NCBI GenBank assembly: GCA_964475135.1
Contig: CAYYWL010000009.1
Location: forward strand, 1-56,260
Direction of reading: 5' to 3'
DNA length: 56,260 bases
Source: TMED14 sp964475135
GTDB taxonomy: Bacteria; Bacteroidota; Bacteroidia; Flavobacteriales; Schleiferiaceae
Positions 9,010 to 16,513 of this stretch are shown here, piece by piece (within the stretch, counting starts at the first letter, position 1; each line of letters starts with the position of its first letter). The position numbers and the translations under genes are program-made. The notes under the pieces were generated by a model. That model did not search any database. It saw only the letters and a list, made by a program, of their open reading frames with translations, and was not told the origin of the DNA.

Positions 9010-10035
9010 ATAGCGCCGAAACCGCTCCAGCACCGCCTGCATGTCGTCGGGCAGCGGAGCCTCAAACACGAGGCGTTCGCCAGGCCGCGAGGGGTGCTCA
9101 AAACCGAGTAGCCGCGCGTGCAGCGCTTGGCGCGGAAGCATTTCAAGCGTCTTGTGGGCGAACTGCGCAAACTTGGGCAGCTCGGGACGGTGCGGAGCCT
9201 TATCGCCTCCGTAGACCGCATCGCCGACCAGCGGATGCCCCAAGTACTTCATGTGCACCCTGATTTGGTGGGTGCGGCCCGTTTCAAGCCGGCAGGCCAC
9301 GAGCGTGGCAAAGTGGTAGCGCTCCAGCACCTCGTAGTGGGTGACGGCGTGCTTTCCGTGCTTGCCGTCGGGAAAAATCGCCTGCACCTTGCGGTCCTGC
9401 AGCGAGCGTCCGATGTGGCCGGTCACGGTTCCGCGGTCCTCGCGCACATTGCCCCACACCAGGGCGTGGTACTCGCGGTCGCAGCTGTGGTCGGCAAACT
9501 GCTTCGCCAAAAAGGCGAGCGCGTAGTCGGTTCGGGCCACGACCAGCAGGCCTGAGGTGTCCTTGTCGATGCGGTGCACTAAGCCGGGCCGCACTTCGCC
9601 GCTCGCGCCGGGCAAATTCTGAAAGAGGTAGAGGAGGCCGTGCACGAGGGTTCCAGTAAAGTGGCCAAATGCCGGGTGCACCACCATGCCCGCGGGCTTG
9701 TTGATCACCGCGAGGTCGTCGTCGAGGTAGACGACGTTGAGGTCGATGGGCTCGGCCTCGAGCACAAATTCGCGCGGAGGCTGCGCCAGCACCAGCGTAA
9801 CCTCTTCGCCGGCCTTCACCCGGTGGTTCGACTTGACGGGCAGGCCGTCGACGCGAATGGCTCCGGCCTCGGCCGCCTTCTGAATGCGGTTGCGCGAGGT
9901 TTTCTCGAGAAAATTGTAAAGGAATTTATCGACGCGCAGCGGCTTTTGGCCCGCGTCGGCCACAAACCGGTGGTGAACGTAGAGTTCCTCTTCGGTGCCA
10001 GCGCCCTCTTCGAGCTCGTCGTCGAACTCGATCAC
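8998..10035 (-). CDS. rluD: RluD-family 23S rRNA pseudouridine synthase
   Basis: A 345-residue protein. An S4 RNA-binding domain spans about residues 33-90 (LRVDKFLYNFLEKTSRNRIQ). The RluA-type catalytic domain follows, with the active-site Asp in HRIDKDTSGLLVVA near residue 155 and the later RTHQIRVHM and GDAVYGG motifs. RluD converts uridines of 23S rRNA helix 69 to pseudouridine; the exact target here is inferred from the family. Its ATG overlaps the stop of the upstream T9SS cargo gene by 4 bp (ATGA), suggesting coupled translation. The last codons run into a heptamer repeat. Confidence 0.9.
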   Translation of the reverse strand: MIEFDDELEEGAGTEEELYVHHRFVADAGQKPLRVDKFLYNFLEKTSRNRIQKAAEAGAIRVDGLPVKSNHRVKAGEEVTLVLAQPPREFVLEAEPIDLNVVYLDDDLAVINKPAGMVVHPAFGHFTGTLVHGLLYLFQNLPGASGEVRPGLVHRIDKDTSGLLVVARTDYALAFLAKQFADHSCDREYHALVWGNVREDRGTVTGHIGRSLQDRKVQAIFPDGKHGKHAVTHYEVLERYHFATLVACRLETGRTHQIRVHMKYLGHPLVGDAVYGGDKAPHRPELPKFAQFAHKTLEMLPRQALHARLLGFEHPSRPGERLVFEAPLPDDMQAVLERFRRYASC

Positions 10036-11819
10036 TGCTTAATCAGTCGGGTTACGTGGCCAGAATCGCTTCGAATCAGGTACAGCCCTGCGGGCAGGCC
10101 GCGAAGGTCTAGATTCCAAGGCTGAGAAGCGTCGGGGCGCGCAGCAGTTGCGACGGCAGAACCCAGCGCATTGAGCACCTCTAGGCGGAGTCCTGTCCCG
10201 TGGACCACCGCCCAATCGATTGCGGGCTGGGGAGCCACGGTCAAACCGACGGAGCGCTGGGGCTCGCGGGTGCTGAGGTCGCCGGGGGTTCCGCGAAAGA
10301 ACGGACGAAGGGCCAACGCCCCCGGAAGCTGGCTCAAAAACCACTCGCCCACCTCGCCAAATGCCTTGGTGGCGCTGGTGTGCACGTCAAGGCCCAGCAC
10401 GGCGCGGGGCATGCCCTGGTCCGAATTTGAGGTCTCCATGACGACTCCGAGGTAAACGTCGCGCGGCACCACAAGTCCCAACGTGTCAAGCACGTAGTGG
10501 CGGCCGAGCTGGCCGGTGTAGTTCCAAGCCACCTCGTAGAGCGAATCGCTCACGTAGATGGGATCGCCCGGGAAGCCGGCGGTATCGATGGTCCAGACCC
10601 CGAGGCGAAAGCGCTCACCCTCGCCCTGTGGGCCGGCGGGAATCCACTCGAGGTCCATTCCGCGCAAGGTATCGGCCTGCAAAAACTGGTAGCGTTGGGC
10701 CCAGCGGGGTTCGACGCCTTGGGCCACTCCGTAGCCGCGCTCGATGCTGCCGTCGTCGACTACGTAGCGCTGGTCGCACGCGATTCGAATTCGGGCGGTG
10801 TCGTTGCTGCGGTCGCCCACGGCTTCGCCGTCAAACCAGTAGGCGAGGTTCCAGACAAAGGGCCCTGTAGGAATAAGTTGCGGGCGGTTGAGCGCCAAAT
10901 TAAACGGGGTCGCCACGTTGTGCAGCAGGTTTGACACGACCGGAACTGTCAGGCGGCTCTGCAGGACGGTGCCTGTAGCGTCCGTCCAACTCAACTTGCC
11001 GAGGTTGAGCTGCCATCCGCCCACCGGAACGATGCCGTTGCGTCGGTAGGGCGTGCGCACCGAATCGCGCTCGAGCAGTACCCGGTTGTAGTGAAACCAC
11101 GGCACCTCGCGGTAGACGTTGAGCAGTCGGGCCGGAGGCATAATCCACGTCGGGTCAAACAAGGCGGAATCGCCCAAGCCCTGCGTGGCGCTGAGCTCGA
11201 GGTAGTCCACCAAAAACACATCAAAGGCGCCAGAAGGGGCTCCGTGACGGCCGATGCGCACTCGGGTCGCCGAGGATCCGTTGGCCGGAACCGCGAACGT
11301 GTAGGCCTTCCAGCGGTCGTCGGCGAGTCCACCTCGGATTCCGCCCATACGTACCCACGCGGTATCGGTGCTGCTCCAAGCGTGCACCACCAGGCTGTCG
11401 CTGGACTCGCACGGGTCGCCAAAGCCGCCCTGCTGCACGCGAAACCCGAGCACCGCCCCCGACGGAGCCGCAAACCACGGGCTGTACAGCGCGTCGCCAA
11501 TCGTGTCAGTGGACAGCAGGCCGGGTCGGTAGGGCGCACCGCTGGCCGAAATTCCGTCAAATACAGCGACCCCAAGGCTCAAGGGCTTGCGCGCCATGGT
11601 TTGTGACACCTGGACCCCGCGCGAGGTCCACCCCGAAGGAATTCGGTGGTCAAAGCCCGCACTCAGCGGCAGGCTTAACGTGTCTGAAAACGTTTTAAAC
11701 GACTGAAACGTGTGCGTAGCCGCCCCACCCCAAGGCACCAGGGCCTGCTCGACGGGCTGGGCAGATGCCGCAATCGCCACCAGCCAAAGGCCCACAAACC
11801 AAGCTCTTACTTGAGCCAT
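10032..11819 (-). CDS. Secreted protein with T9SS type A C-terminal sorting domain
   Basis: A 595-residue protein with an N-terminal signal peptide (about residues 1-20, ending IAASA) and a typical type IX secretion sorting tail in the last ~75 residues. The tail shows VAPQPAIDWAVV, then LEVLNALGSAV, then LRGLPAGLYLIRSDSG. It is therefore predicted to cross the outer membrane by T9SS. The middle has no motif I recognise; it is rich in Trp, Asp and Ser/Thr, with possible jelly-roll or beta-sandwich segments. The function is unknown. It overlaps the PASTA gene upstream by 13 bp and rluD downstream by 4 bp, so it is embedded in that operon. Confidence 0.8.
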   Translation of the reverse strand: MAQVRAWFVGLWLVAIAASAQPVEQALVPWGGAATHTFQSFKTFSDTLSLPLSAGFDHRIPSGWTSRGVQVSQTMARKPLSLGVAVFDGISASGAPYRPGLLSTDTIGDALYSPWFAAPSGAVLGFRVQQGGFGDPCESSDSLVVHAWSSTDTAWVRMGGIRGGLADDRWKAYTFAVPANGSSATRVRIGRHGAPSGAFDVFLVDYLELSATQGLGDSALFDPTWIMPPARLLNVYREVPWFHYNRVLLERDSVRTPYRRNGIVPVGGWQLNLGKLSWTDATGTVLQSRLTVPVVSNLLHNVATPFNLALNRPQLIPTGPFVWNLAYWFDGEAVGDRSNDTARIRIACDQRYVVDDGSIERGYGVAQGVEPRWAQRYQFLQADTLRGMDLEWIPAGPQGEGERFRLGVWTIDTAGFPGDPIYVSDSLYEVAWNYTGQLGRHYVLDTLGLVVPRDVYLGVVMETSNSDQGMPRAVLGLDVHTSATKAFGEVGEWFLSQLPGALALRPFFRGTPGDLSTREPQRSVGLTVAPQPAIDWAVVHGTGLRLEVLNALGSAVATAARPDASQPWNLDLRGLPAGLYLIRSDSGHVTRLIKQ

Positions 11820-12556
11820 ACGCGAACTTTAGCCTGGGCAGGAAGCGCGGGCGCGCCGTTGGAGTTCACCGGGCTCTGGGACTGAATAGCTGCAGAGGTC
11901 GTATCGCCTTCCATCCACTGGATTCCGAGACCCGAAAGCTGCAGCAGTGCCTTGGCCTCGCCGTAGCTGAGGCCGGTCACATCGGGCACGGCTTGCGTGA
12001 GGTCGCCGCTTCGCATGCCCACACGCAGCGTGAGTCCGGCGCCCTTGCGAACGCGGCTGCCTGCTTCAAGGGGGCGTCCGTTGTATTCCACTTCCAAAAC
12101 CAAACCGTCGGTTACATCAGGAACGTACTGAATGTCTGAAACGTACAATCCGCGCGAACGAAGGTCGAGTTCGGCACGCGCCAACGTGCGCTCTTTAATG
12201 GCCGGCAGGCGCACCAATTCGGGCCGCGACCGGTTGATCGTAAGCATCACTTGGCGGCCGGCCTTCACGACGGCTCCGGCGACCGGGTACTGCTGGTACA
12301 CCTCGCGGGGGCGCAGCTCGCGCCGGTACATGGCGGAATCCAGTAAAACACCTTCCAACTCAAGTTCCGCAAGCGCAGACTGGGCGTCCTCCAAACTCAT
12401 TCCGCTTAAATCCGGAACCGTTTGCACCTCGCCAAACCCCGTTACCCATTTAAGAATGGATTGGGCCGACATGCCCAAAACGATAAAAAACAGCAGCGCC
12501 AGCACCGCGTTGACCGCGAACGTCTTGCTTTTAAGAAACAGCCACAGATTGCCCAT
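11807..12556 (-). CDS. Membrane-anchored PASTA-domain protein
   Basis: A 249-residue protein with one N-terminal membrane helix (about residues 12-34) and then three PASTA repeats, roughly 46-112, 113-180 and 185-249 (VPDLSGMSLEDAQSALAELE and VPDVTGLSYGEAKALLQLSG). PASTA domains bind peptidoglycan stem peptides and beta-lactams or act as structural units in kinases and PBPs; here there is no kinase or transpeptidase domain. The divergent neighbour ddl makes the D-Ala-D-Ala dipeptide, which supports a cell-wall role. The start at 12556 is set by TAccTTTG 5 nt upstream; an in-frame Met eight codons earlier would lie upstream of that promoter element. Confidence 0.88.
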   Translation of the reverse strand: MGNLWLFLKSKTFAVNAVLALLFFIVLGMSAQSILKWVTGFGEVQTVPDLSGMSLEDAQSALAELELEGVLLDSAMYRRELRPREVYQQYPVAGAVVKAGRQVMLTINRSRPELVRLPAIKERTLARAELDLRSRGLYVSDIQYVPDVTDGLVLEVEYNGRPLEAGSRVRKGAGLTLRVGMRSGDLTQAVPDVTGLSYGEAKALLQLSGLGIQWMEGDTTSAAIQSQSPVNSNGAPALPAQAKVRVWLK

Positions 12557-12561
12557 TGGCA

Positions 12562-12569
12562 CAAAGGTA
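12562..12569 (-). promoter_or_regulatory. -7 promoter element TAnnTTTG of the PASTA gene
   Basis: A perfect TAccTTTG on the minus strand, 5 nt before the ATG at 12556, which predicts a leaderless transcript. It lies 12 bp from the plus-strand ddl element, so the two polymerase sites overlap. Confidence 0.65.
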
Positions 12570-12581
12570 GTCCGAGGCATC

Positions 12582-12589
12582 TATCTTTG
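12582..12589 (+). promoter_or_regulatory. -7 promoter element TAnnTTTG of ddl
   Basis: A perfect TAtcTTTG, 4 nt before the ddl ATG at 12594. Confidence 0.65.
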
Positions 12590-12593
12590 GCCC

Positions 12594-13616
12594 ATGCGTC
12601 CCCTTGTTGCCGTAGCCATGGGCGGCTACTCTAGTGAATTCGGCATCTCGCTCCTGAGCGGAAGCCACGTATTTGACGTCCTCGACCCCGTGCGCTACGA
12701 CCCCGTGCGCCTCGAACTGCACCCCGGCGACGGGTGGAAGGCATTCGACGCCTCAGGCCTGCCCCTGCGCTTTAGCGACCGTACCTGGACGATCATTGAC
12801 ATCGACGGAACCGAGCGGCGTATCGACGCCATCCTCAACCTCATCCACGGCCACCCGGGCGAAGACGGCACCCTCGCTATGGCCTGGGAGCAAGCCGGCA
12901 TCCCCTACTCGAGCTGCAGTCCCGCCGCCTCGGCGCTCACCTTTCACAAGCTGTGGACCAACGCCGTCGCCCAGCGCTTGGGTGTTCGAGTGATGCCGTC
13001 GGTTCACCTTCGGCGCGGAGCCGACGAGTCGGCCGTCCACGACTTCTTGGCCACCCAGACCTACCCCCTCTTTGTCAAACCTTGCCGCAGCGGTTCCAGC
13101 TACGGTGTGACCCGAATCACGTCAGCCCACGAGTGGCCTGAGGCCCGCGACTTCGCGTGGCACGAAGACGACGAACTCGTCGTCGAACAGGGCGTCGTCG
13201 GAACCGAACTGGGCTGCGGCGCCTTCGTCGCCCCGGACGGGATCCGCATCCTCGGCATCACCGAAATCGTACCCAAAAAGGCCTTCTTTGACTTCGAAGC
13301 CAAGTACCAGGGCGCCTCTGAAGAAATTACGCCGGCCCGCATCGCAGATTCCGCCGCCGAAGCCGTTCGCCGCGCCACCCAGCGCCTCGTCGAAGGCATG
13401 GCGCTTCGCGGATTTGTGCGCGCCGACTTCATCCTTCCCGCCGACGGAACCGCCCCCGTCCTGATCGAAATCAACACCATCCCTGGAATGAGCGCAGAGA
13501 GCATTGTTCCGCGCCAGCTCGCCGCGGCCGGAATCTCAATGCGAAGCTTTGCCACGGACCTCGCCGAATCCACCCTCAACCGCCATGAAGACCGCGCTGT
13601 TCCCCGGATCTTTTGA
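12594..13616 (+). CDS. ddl: D-alanine-D-alanine ligase
   Basis: A 340-residue ATP-grasp ligase that joins two D-Ala for peptidoglycan precursor synthesis. Family signatures are the N-terminal VAVAMGGYSSEFGISLLSG, HGHPGEDGT near residues 84-92, FVKPCRSGSSYGV near 160-172, and the metal-binding FVRADFILP and LIEINTIPGMS near 275-303. The start at 12594 is set by TAtcTTTG 4 nt upstream; a longer reading frame extends left but is antisense to the PASTA gene. Its 3' end overlaps coaD by 32 bp. Confidence 0.95.
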   Translation: MRPLVAVAMGGYSSEFGISLLSGSHVFDVLDPVRYDPVRLELHPGDGWKAFDASGLPLRFSDRTWTIIDIDGTERRIDAILNLIHGHPGEDGTLAMAWEQAGIPYSSCSPAASALTFHKLWTNAVAQRLGVRVMPSVHLRRGADESAVHDFLATQTYPLFVKPCRSGSSYGVTRITSAHEWPEARDFAWHEDDELVVEQGVVGTELGCGAFVAPDGIRILGITEIVPKKAFFDFEAKYQGASEEITPARIADSAAEAVRRATQRLVEGMALRGFVRADFILPADGTAPVLIEINTIPGMSAESIVPRQLAAAGISMRSFATDLAESTLNRHEDRAVPRIF

Positions 13617-14046
13617 TCCCCTCACCCTCGGCCACGAAGACGTCGTGCGCCGTGCCGCGCCACTCTTTGACCGACTGGTCGTGGGAATCGGCGTGAATAC
13701 CGACAAAAAGTACATGTTCTCGCTCGAGCAGCGCATGGCCTGGATCCGCGAATCCTTTGCCGACCTGCCCCACGTTGAGGTGGCGAGCTACGAAGGCCTC
13801 ACCATCACGTTTGCCAAGTCGCTGGATGCCCACTATATGGTACGAGGACTGCGCAACCCCGCCGACTTCGAATTCGAAAAAGCCATCGCCCAAACCAACC
13901 GCGAACTCGAACCCCACATCGAAACCGTGTTCTTTCAGACACGGGCTCGCTACGCCTATATTGCCTCAAGCCACGTGCGCGAAGTCATTCGCTACGGCGG
14001 AGACTACACGCTCTTCGTGCCCAGCGCGGTGCGCATCACTTCCTGA
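13585..14046 (+). CDS. coaD: Phosphopantetheine adenylyltransferase
   Basis: A 153-residue protein catalysing the fourth step of coenzyme A synthesis (4'-phosphopantetheine plus ATP gives dephospho-CoA). The nucleotidyltransferase motifs are FPGSFDPLTLGHEDVVRRA at residues 5-23 (the TxGH motif) and YIASSHVREV near 130, the ISSTxxR-like element. The length fits the family. It starts inside ddl (32-bp overlap in another frame) and its 3' end overlaps the antisense NUDIX gene by 43 bp. ddl-coaD adjacency is common in Bacteroidota. Confidence 0.95.
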   Translation: MKTALFPGSFDPLTLGHEDVVRRAAPLFDRLVVGIGVNTDKKYMFSLEQRMAWIRESFADLPHVEVASYEGLTITFAKSLDAHYMVRGLRNPADFEFEKAIAQTNRELEPHIETVFFQTRARYAYIASSHVREVIRYGGDYTLFVPSAVRITS

Positions 14047-14435
14047 ATCGTCGCGTAGGTATCCTTCGCGGCCTCGCGCCACTCTGCTTCGGCCATCCAG
14101 CGCACGTCCTCAATGCCCTCCTCGGTTTGGGGCGTCAATTCGGGCCTTCCGTCCACCTTCATTCGGAACCAGTGCGTCGTCTTGACGTACGCCACACCCT
14201 TCATCTCGTAGCGGTGCAGCGTATCGCAAAGTTTTGATCCCAAGGTAATTCCGCCGATTCCGCACTCCTCTTCGACCTCGCGCACGGCGCATTCGTCAAT
14301 GGCCTCCCCGGGCTCCAACTTACCCTTCGGCAGGTCCCACTGACCCAAACGGTGGATCCATAGAACCTCTCCGAATGAATTTTCTACCCATCCGCCCGCC
14401 GCAGTGACGGGTTGCTCGCTGTACTTTTGCGCCAT
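14004..14435 (-). CDS. NUDIX hydrolase, overlapped at both ends by its neighbours
   Basis: A 143-residue protein with a complete Nudix box at about residues 37-59 (GKLEPGEAIDECAVREVEEE, then CGI), fitting Gx5Ex7REUxEExGU. The preceding GQWDLPKGKLEPGE is typical of Bacteroidota NUDIX proteins. The family hydrolyses nucleoside diphosphate derivatives; the substrate is unknown. Many Bacteroidota relatives have an extra N-terminal segment of about 60 residues that is absent here. Extending this frame upstream only gives sequence antisense to pyrE. Its ATG shares the CATG palindrome with the pyrE ATG, and its stop lies 43 bp inside coaD. Confidence 0.85.
   Translation of the reverse strand: MAQKYSEQPVTAAGGWVENSFGEVLWIHRLGQWDLPKGKLEPGEAIDECAVREVEEECGIGGITLGSKLCDTLHRYEMKGVAYVKTTHWFRMKVDGRPELTPQTEEGIEDVRWMAEAEWREAAKDTYATIQEVMRTALGTKSV
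14422..14429 (+). promoter_or_regulatory. -7 promoter element TAnnTTTG of pyrE
   Basis: A perfect TActTTTG, 4 nt before the pyrE ATG at 14434. It lies inside the first codons of the divergent NUDIX gene. Confidence 0.65.
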
Positions 14436-15084
14436 GATTTTTGAAGCTACGTCGGCCGAAACATTGGCCGGACTCTTACTGCAAATTAAAGCCGTTTCAC
14501 TGCGTCCCGACGAACCCTTTACCTGGGCCTCTGGACTCAAGTCGCCGATTTACTGCGACAACCGCGTCACCCTGTCGCATCCGCGCGTCCGCACGTACTT
14601 GCGCGAGCAAATGGCTTCACTGATCCAAGATCAGTACCCTGCCGTAGAAGCCATCGCCGGAGTAGCCACGGGCGCCATCGCCCTCGCCGCCCTCGTCGCT
14701 CAAGAACTCGACCTACCAATGGTCTACGTTCGTTCGGCGCCCAAAGAGCACGGCCGCCAAAACCTCATCGAAGGCGAATTGCCCAAAAACGCCCGCGTGG
14801 TGGTTATCGAAGACCTCATCTCAACCGGCAAATCTTCGCTCCAAGCAGTGGACGCACTTCGTGACGCCGGTGCCCACGTCCTCGGAATGGCTGCCATCTT
14901 CACCTACGGCTTCCCCGCCGCCAGCGAGGCATTCACGGCTGCCGACTGCAAGCTCCGCACCTTGAGCGACTACGACCACCTTCTTAAGGCTGCTCAGTCG
15001 CGCGGAACCTTGACCCAAACCGAACTCGAAGCCCTCTCGGGCTGGCGCCTCGACCCCAAGGGGTGGAGTGACGCTAAGGGGTAG
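14434..15084 (+). CDS. pyrE: Orotate phosphoribosyltransferase
   Basis: A 216-residue type I phosphoribosyltransferase that makes OMP from orotate and PRPP in pyrimidine synthesis. The PRPP-binding motif VVVIEDLISTGKSS is at about residues 121-134. The N-terminal FTWASGLKSPIYCDNR and the loop RSAPKEHGRQN are characteristic of PyrE. The start at 14434 is chosen for the promoter element 4 nt upstream; an in-frame ATG at 14404 would lie upstream of that element and antisense to the NUDIX gene. Confidence 0.95.
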   Translation: MIFEATSAETLAGLLLQIKAVSLRPDEPFTWASGLKSPIYCDNRVTLSHPRVRTYLREQMASLIQDQYPAVEAIAGVATGAIALAALVAQELDLPMVYVRSAPKEHGRQNLIEGELPKNARVVVIEDLISTGKSSLQAVDALRDAGAHVLGMAAIFTYGFPAASEAFTAADCKLRTLSDYDHLLKAAQSRGTLTQTELEALSGWRLDPKGWSDAKG

Positions 15085-15302
15085 TTGCGCTCGCGCCAAA
15101 GGCGCTCGCAGTTACTTGCTCCTTGCTTCTCGTTGACACCTTTGACGCACACGTTGCTTCTCGCCTCTTGTTTGCGCTCAAGGCTTTGAGGCCGCTACCT
15201 CCTTGTTTCTCCTTCGCAACGGTGGCGCCACAAGTAACTAGAAACTAGAAACAAACGAGCCAGCCTCGCTAATCTCAGCCAACCTTGCCAACCTCGCCAA
15301 CC
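15085..15302. repeat. Repeat-filled intergenic region between convergent pyrE and birA
   Basis: This 218-bp region has no gene. It holds heptamers in the minus orientation at about 15113-15138, 15160-15180 and 15199-15219 (cttgctc and ttgtttc types). Four plus-orientation heptamers follow at 15229-15256 (aactaga twice). From 15257 comes a second repeat with an 8-9-nt period (gagccaac and ctcgccaac types) that continues to about 15325, inside the 3' end of birA. Confidence 0.6.
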
Positions 15303-16031
15303 TCAGCCAACCTCGCCAACCAGCCACTCCAACTCCTTGTGACCCACCCAGCGGACGCTTCCGTGCTCGAGTTGGATTCCGAGGCGGCCATCCGGAGATA
15401 GGAATTTGGGCGTAGCGGCAAAGGTTTCGCCCGAGGACCGGTCGCGAAAGCGATTGAGTTGGCGCCAGCCGAGCAGCTTGGATGCGTAGCGATCCAAAAC
15501 ATCAGACCCGACGGGAGACTCGAGGTGCGACGCAAGTAGGGCCGCCAGCTGCTCGGCCATTCCGTCCAGTCCAAGGCCCGGTAGCCAGGCGCAGCCCTCT
15601 GGTGCTTGCGTGACGTTGATGCCGATTCCGAGAAACCAGCGCGTGCACATGCCGCCTTGCCAGTAGGCTTCGGTGAGGAATCCGCCCAACTTCTGCCCAC
15701 TGAGGTACAGGTCGTTTGGCCACTTGAGCTGCACGGCGTACCCGCGGGACTCGAGCCATTCAGCCACCGTGAGCGAGGCCTGCGCGTGGCGCACAAACAC
15801 GTAGGACGCCGTCCACTGCAGCGCGGGGCTCACGAGGGTCATAAGCAAGCTCGAATGGGGAATGTCGGCCCAGTGGGTTCCGCCACTGCCACGCCCCTCG
15901 GTCTGCGCACCTGCCGTTATGGCAGTCCATCCGGCCTGATTCCACTGGTCGGAATTCGCGTGCGCCCAAGCCTGAGTGGAGGGCAACTCGCTGAATTTGA
16001 TGTGCTTAATAGTATCTATTGCGGGCGGCAT
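15303..16031 (-). CDS. birA: Biotin-[acetyl-CoA-carboxylase] ligase, catalytic domain only
   Basis: A 242-residue biotin protein ligase without the N-terminal DNA-binding domain, so it cannot be a BirA-type repressor. It attaches biotin to carboxylase carrier proteins. Visible motifs are the biotinyl-AMP loop EGRGSGGTHW at residues 45-54, LKWPNDLYLSGQKLGG near 105-120 (catalytic Lys), and FLGIGINV near 135. The loop has Ser49 where E. coli has Arg118. The last residues, LVGEVG, are encoded by the GAGCCAAC-type repeat. The start at 16031 is chosen because the conserved fold begins a few residues later; an in-frame Met 13 codons upstream is possible. accA, 36 kb away, belongs to the likely target enzyme. 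Confidence 0.9.
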   Translation of the reverse strand: MPPAIDTIKHIKFSELPSTQAWAHANSDQWNQAGWTAITAGAQTEGRGSGGTHWADIPHSSLLMTLVSPALQWTASYVFVRHAQASLTVAEWLESRGYAVQLKWPNDLYLSGQKLGGFLTEAYWQGGMCTRWFLGIGINVTQAPEGCAWLPGLGLDGMAEQLAALLASHLESPVGSDVLDRYASKLLGWRQLNRFRDRSSGETFAATPKFLSPDGRLGIQLEHGSVRWVGHKELEWLVGEVG

Positions 16032-16120
16032 TCTGCAAAAATGCGGCGAATTCGGCGGCAATTCCGCCACATTCAGAAATTGGCACCCAAATTGTGCTTA
16101 ACCGCGGGTAATTTTACCGA

Positions 16121-16507
16121 ATGACTGCAACGTTTGCTGAACTTCCCCAGATTGTACGCAGCGCCATCGAAGGCGTGAGCGACATCAAGGGCGAAAACCT
16201 CGTACTACTCGACCTTCGCGGGCTCGACAACGCCGTGTGCGACTTTTTTATTGTCGCTGAGGCGCAATCCACCACCCAGGTCAACGCGATGGCCGATGCG
16301 GTACACAAACGCGTCCGCGAGGAAGCCAACGACAAGCCGTGGCACGTCGAAGGCGCCCAGCAGTCTGAGTGGGTGCTTATGGACTACGTCTCGACCGTAG
16401 TACACCTCTTTCAGCGCGAAGCCCGCGCTTTTTATGATCTTGAAGGATTATGGGCAGATGCACCCTCGGTGGCGCTTCCGCAACAATACCTCGTTGAAGC
16501 TGTTTAA
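16121..16507 (+). CDS. rsfS: Ribosomal silencing factor RsfS
   Basis: A 128-residue RsfS/YbeB/Iojap protein, which binds L14 and blocks subunit joining under nutrient limitation. Family marks are a central DFFIVAEAQSTTQVNAMAD at about residues 41-59 and WVLMDYVSTVVHLFQREAR near 84-102. The start is preceded by TAatTTTA at 16109-16116, one base off the -7 consensus and 4 nt from the ATG. ftsH follows 6 bp downstream; this order is common in Bacteroidota. Confidence 0.93.
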   Translation: MTATFAELPQIVRSAIEGVSDIKGENLVLLDLRGLDNAVCDFFIVAEAQSTTQVNAMADAVHKRVREEANDKPWHVEGAQQSEWVLMDYVSTVVHLFQREARAFYDLEGLWADAPSVALPQQYLVEAV

Positions 16508-16513
16508 CTACTG

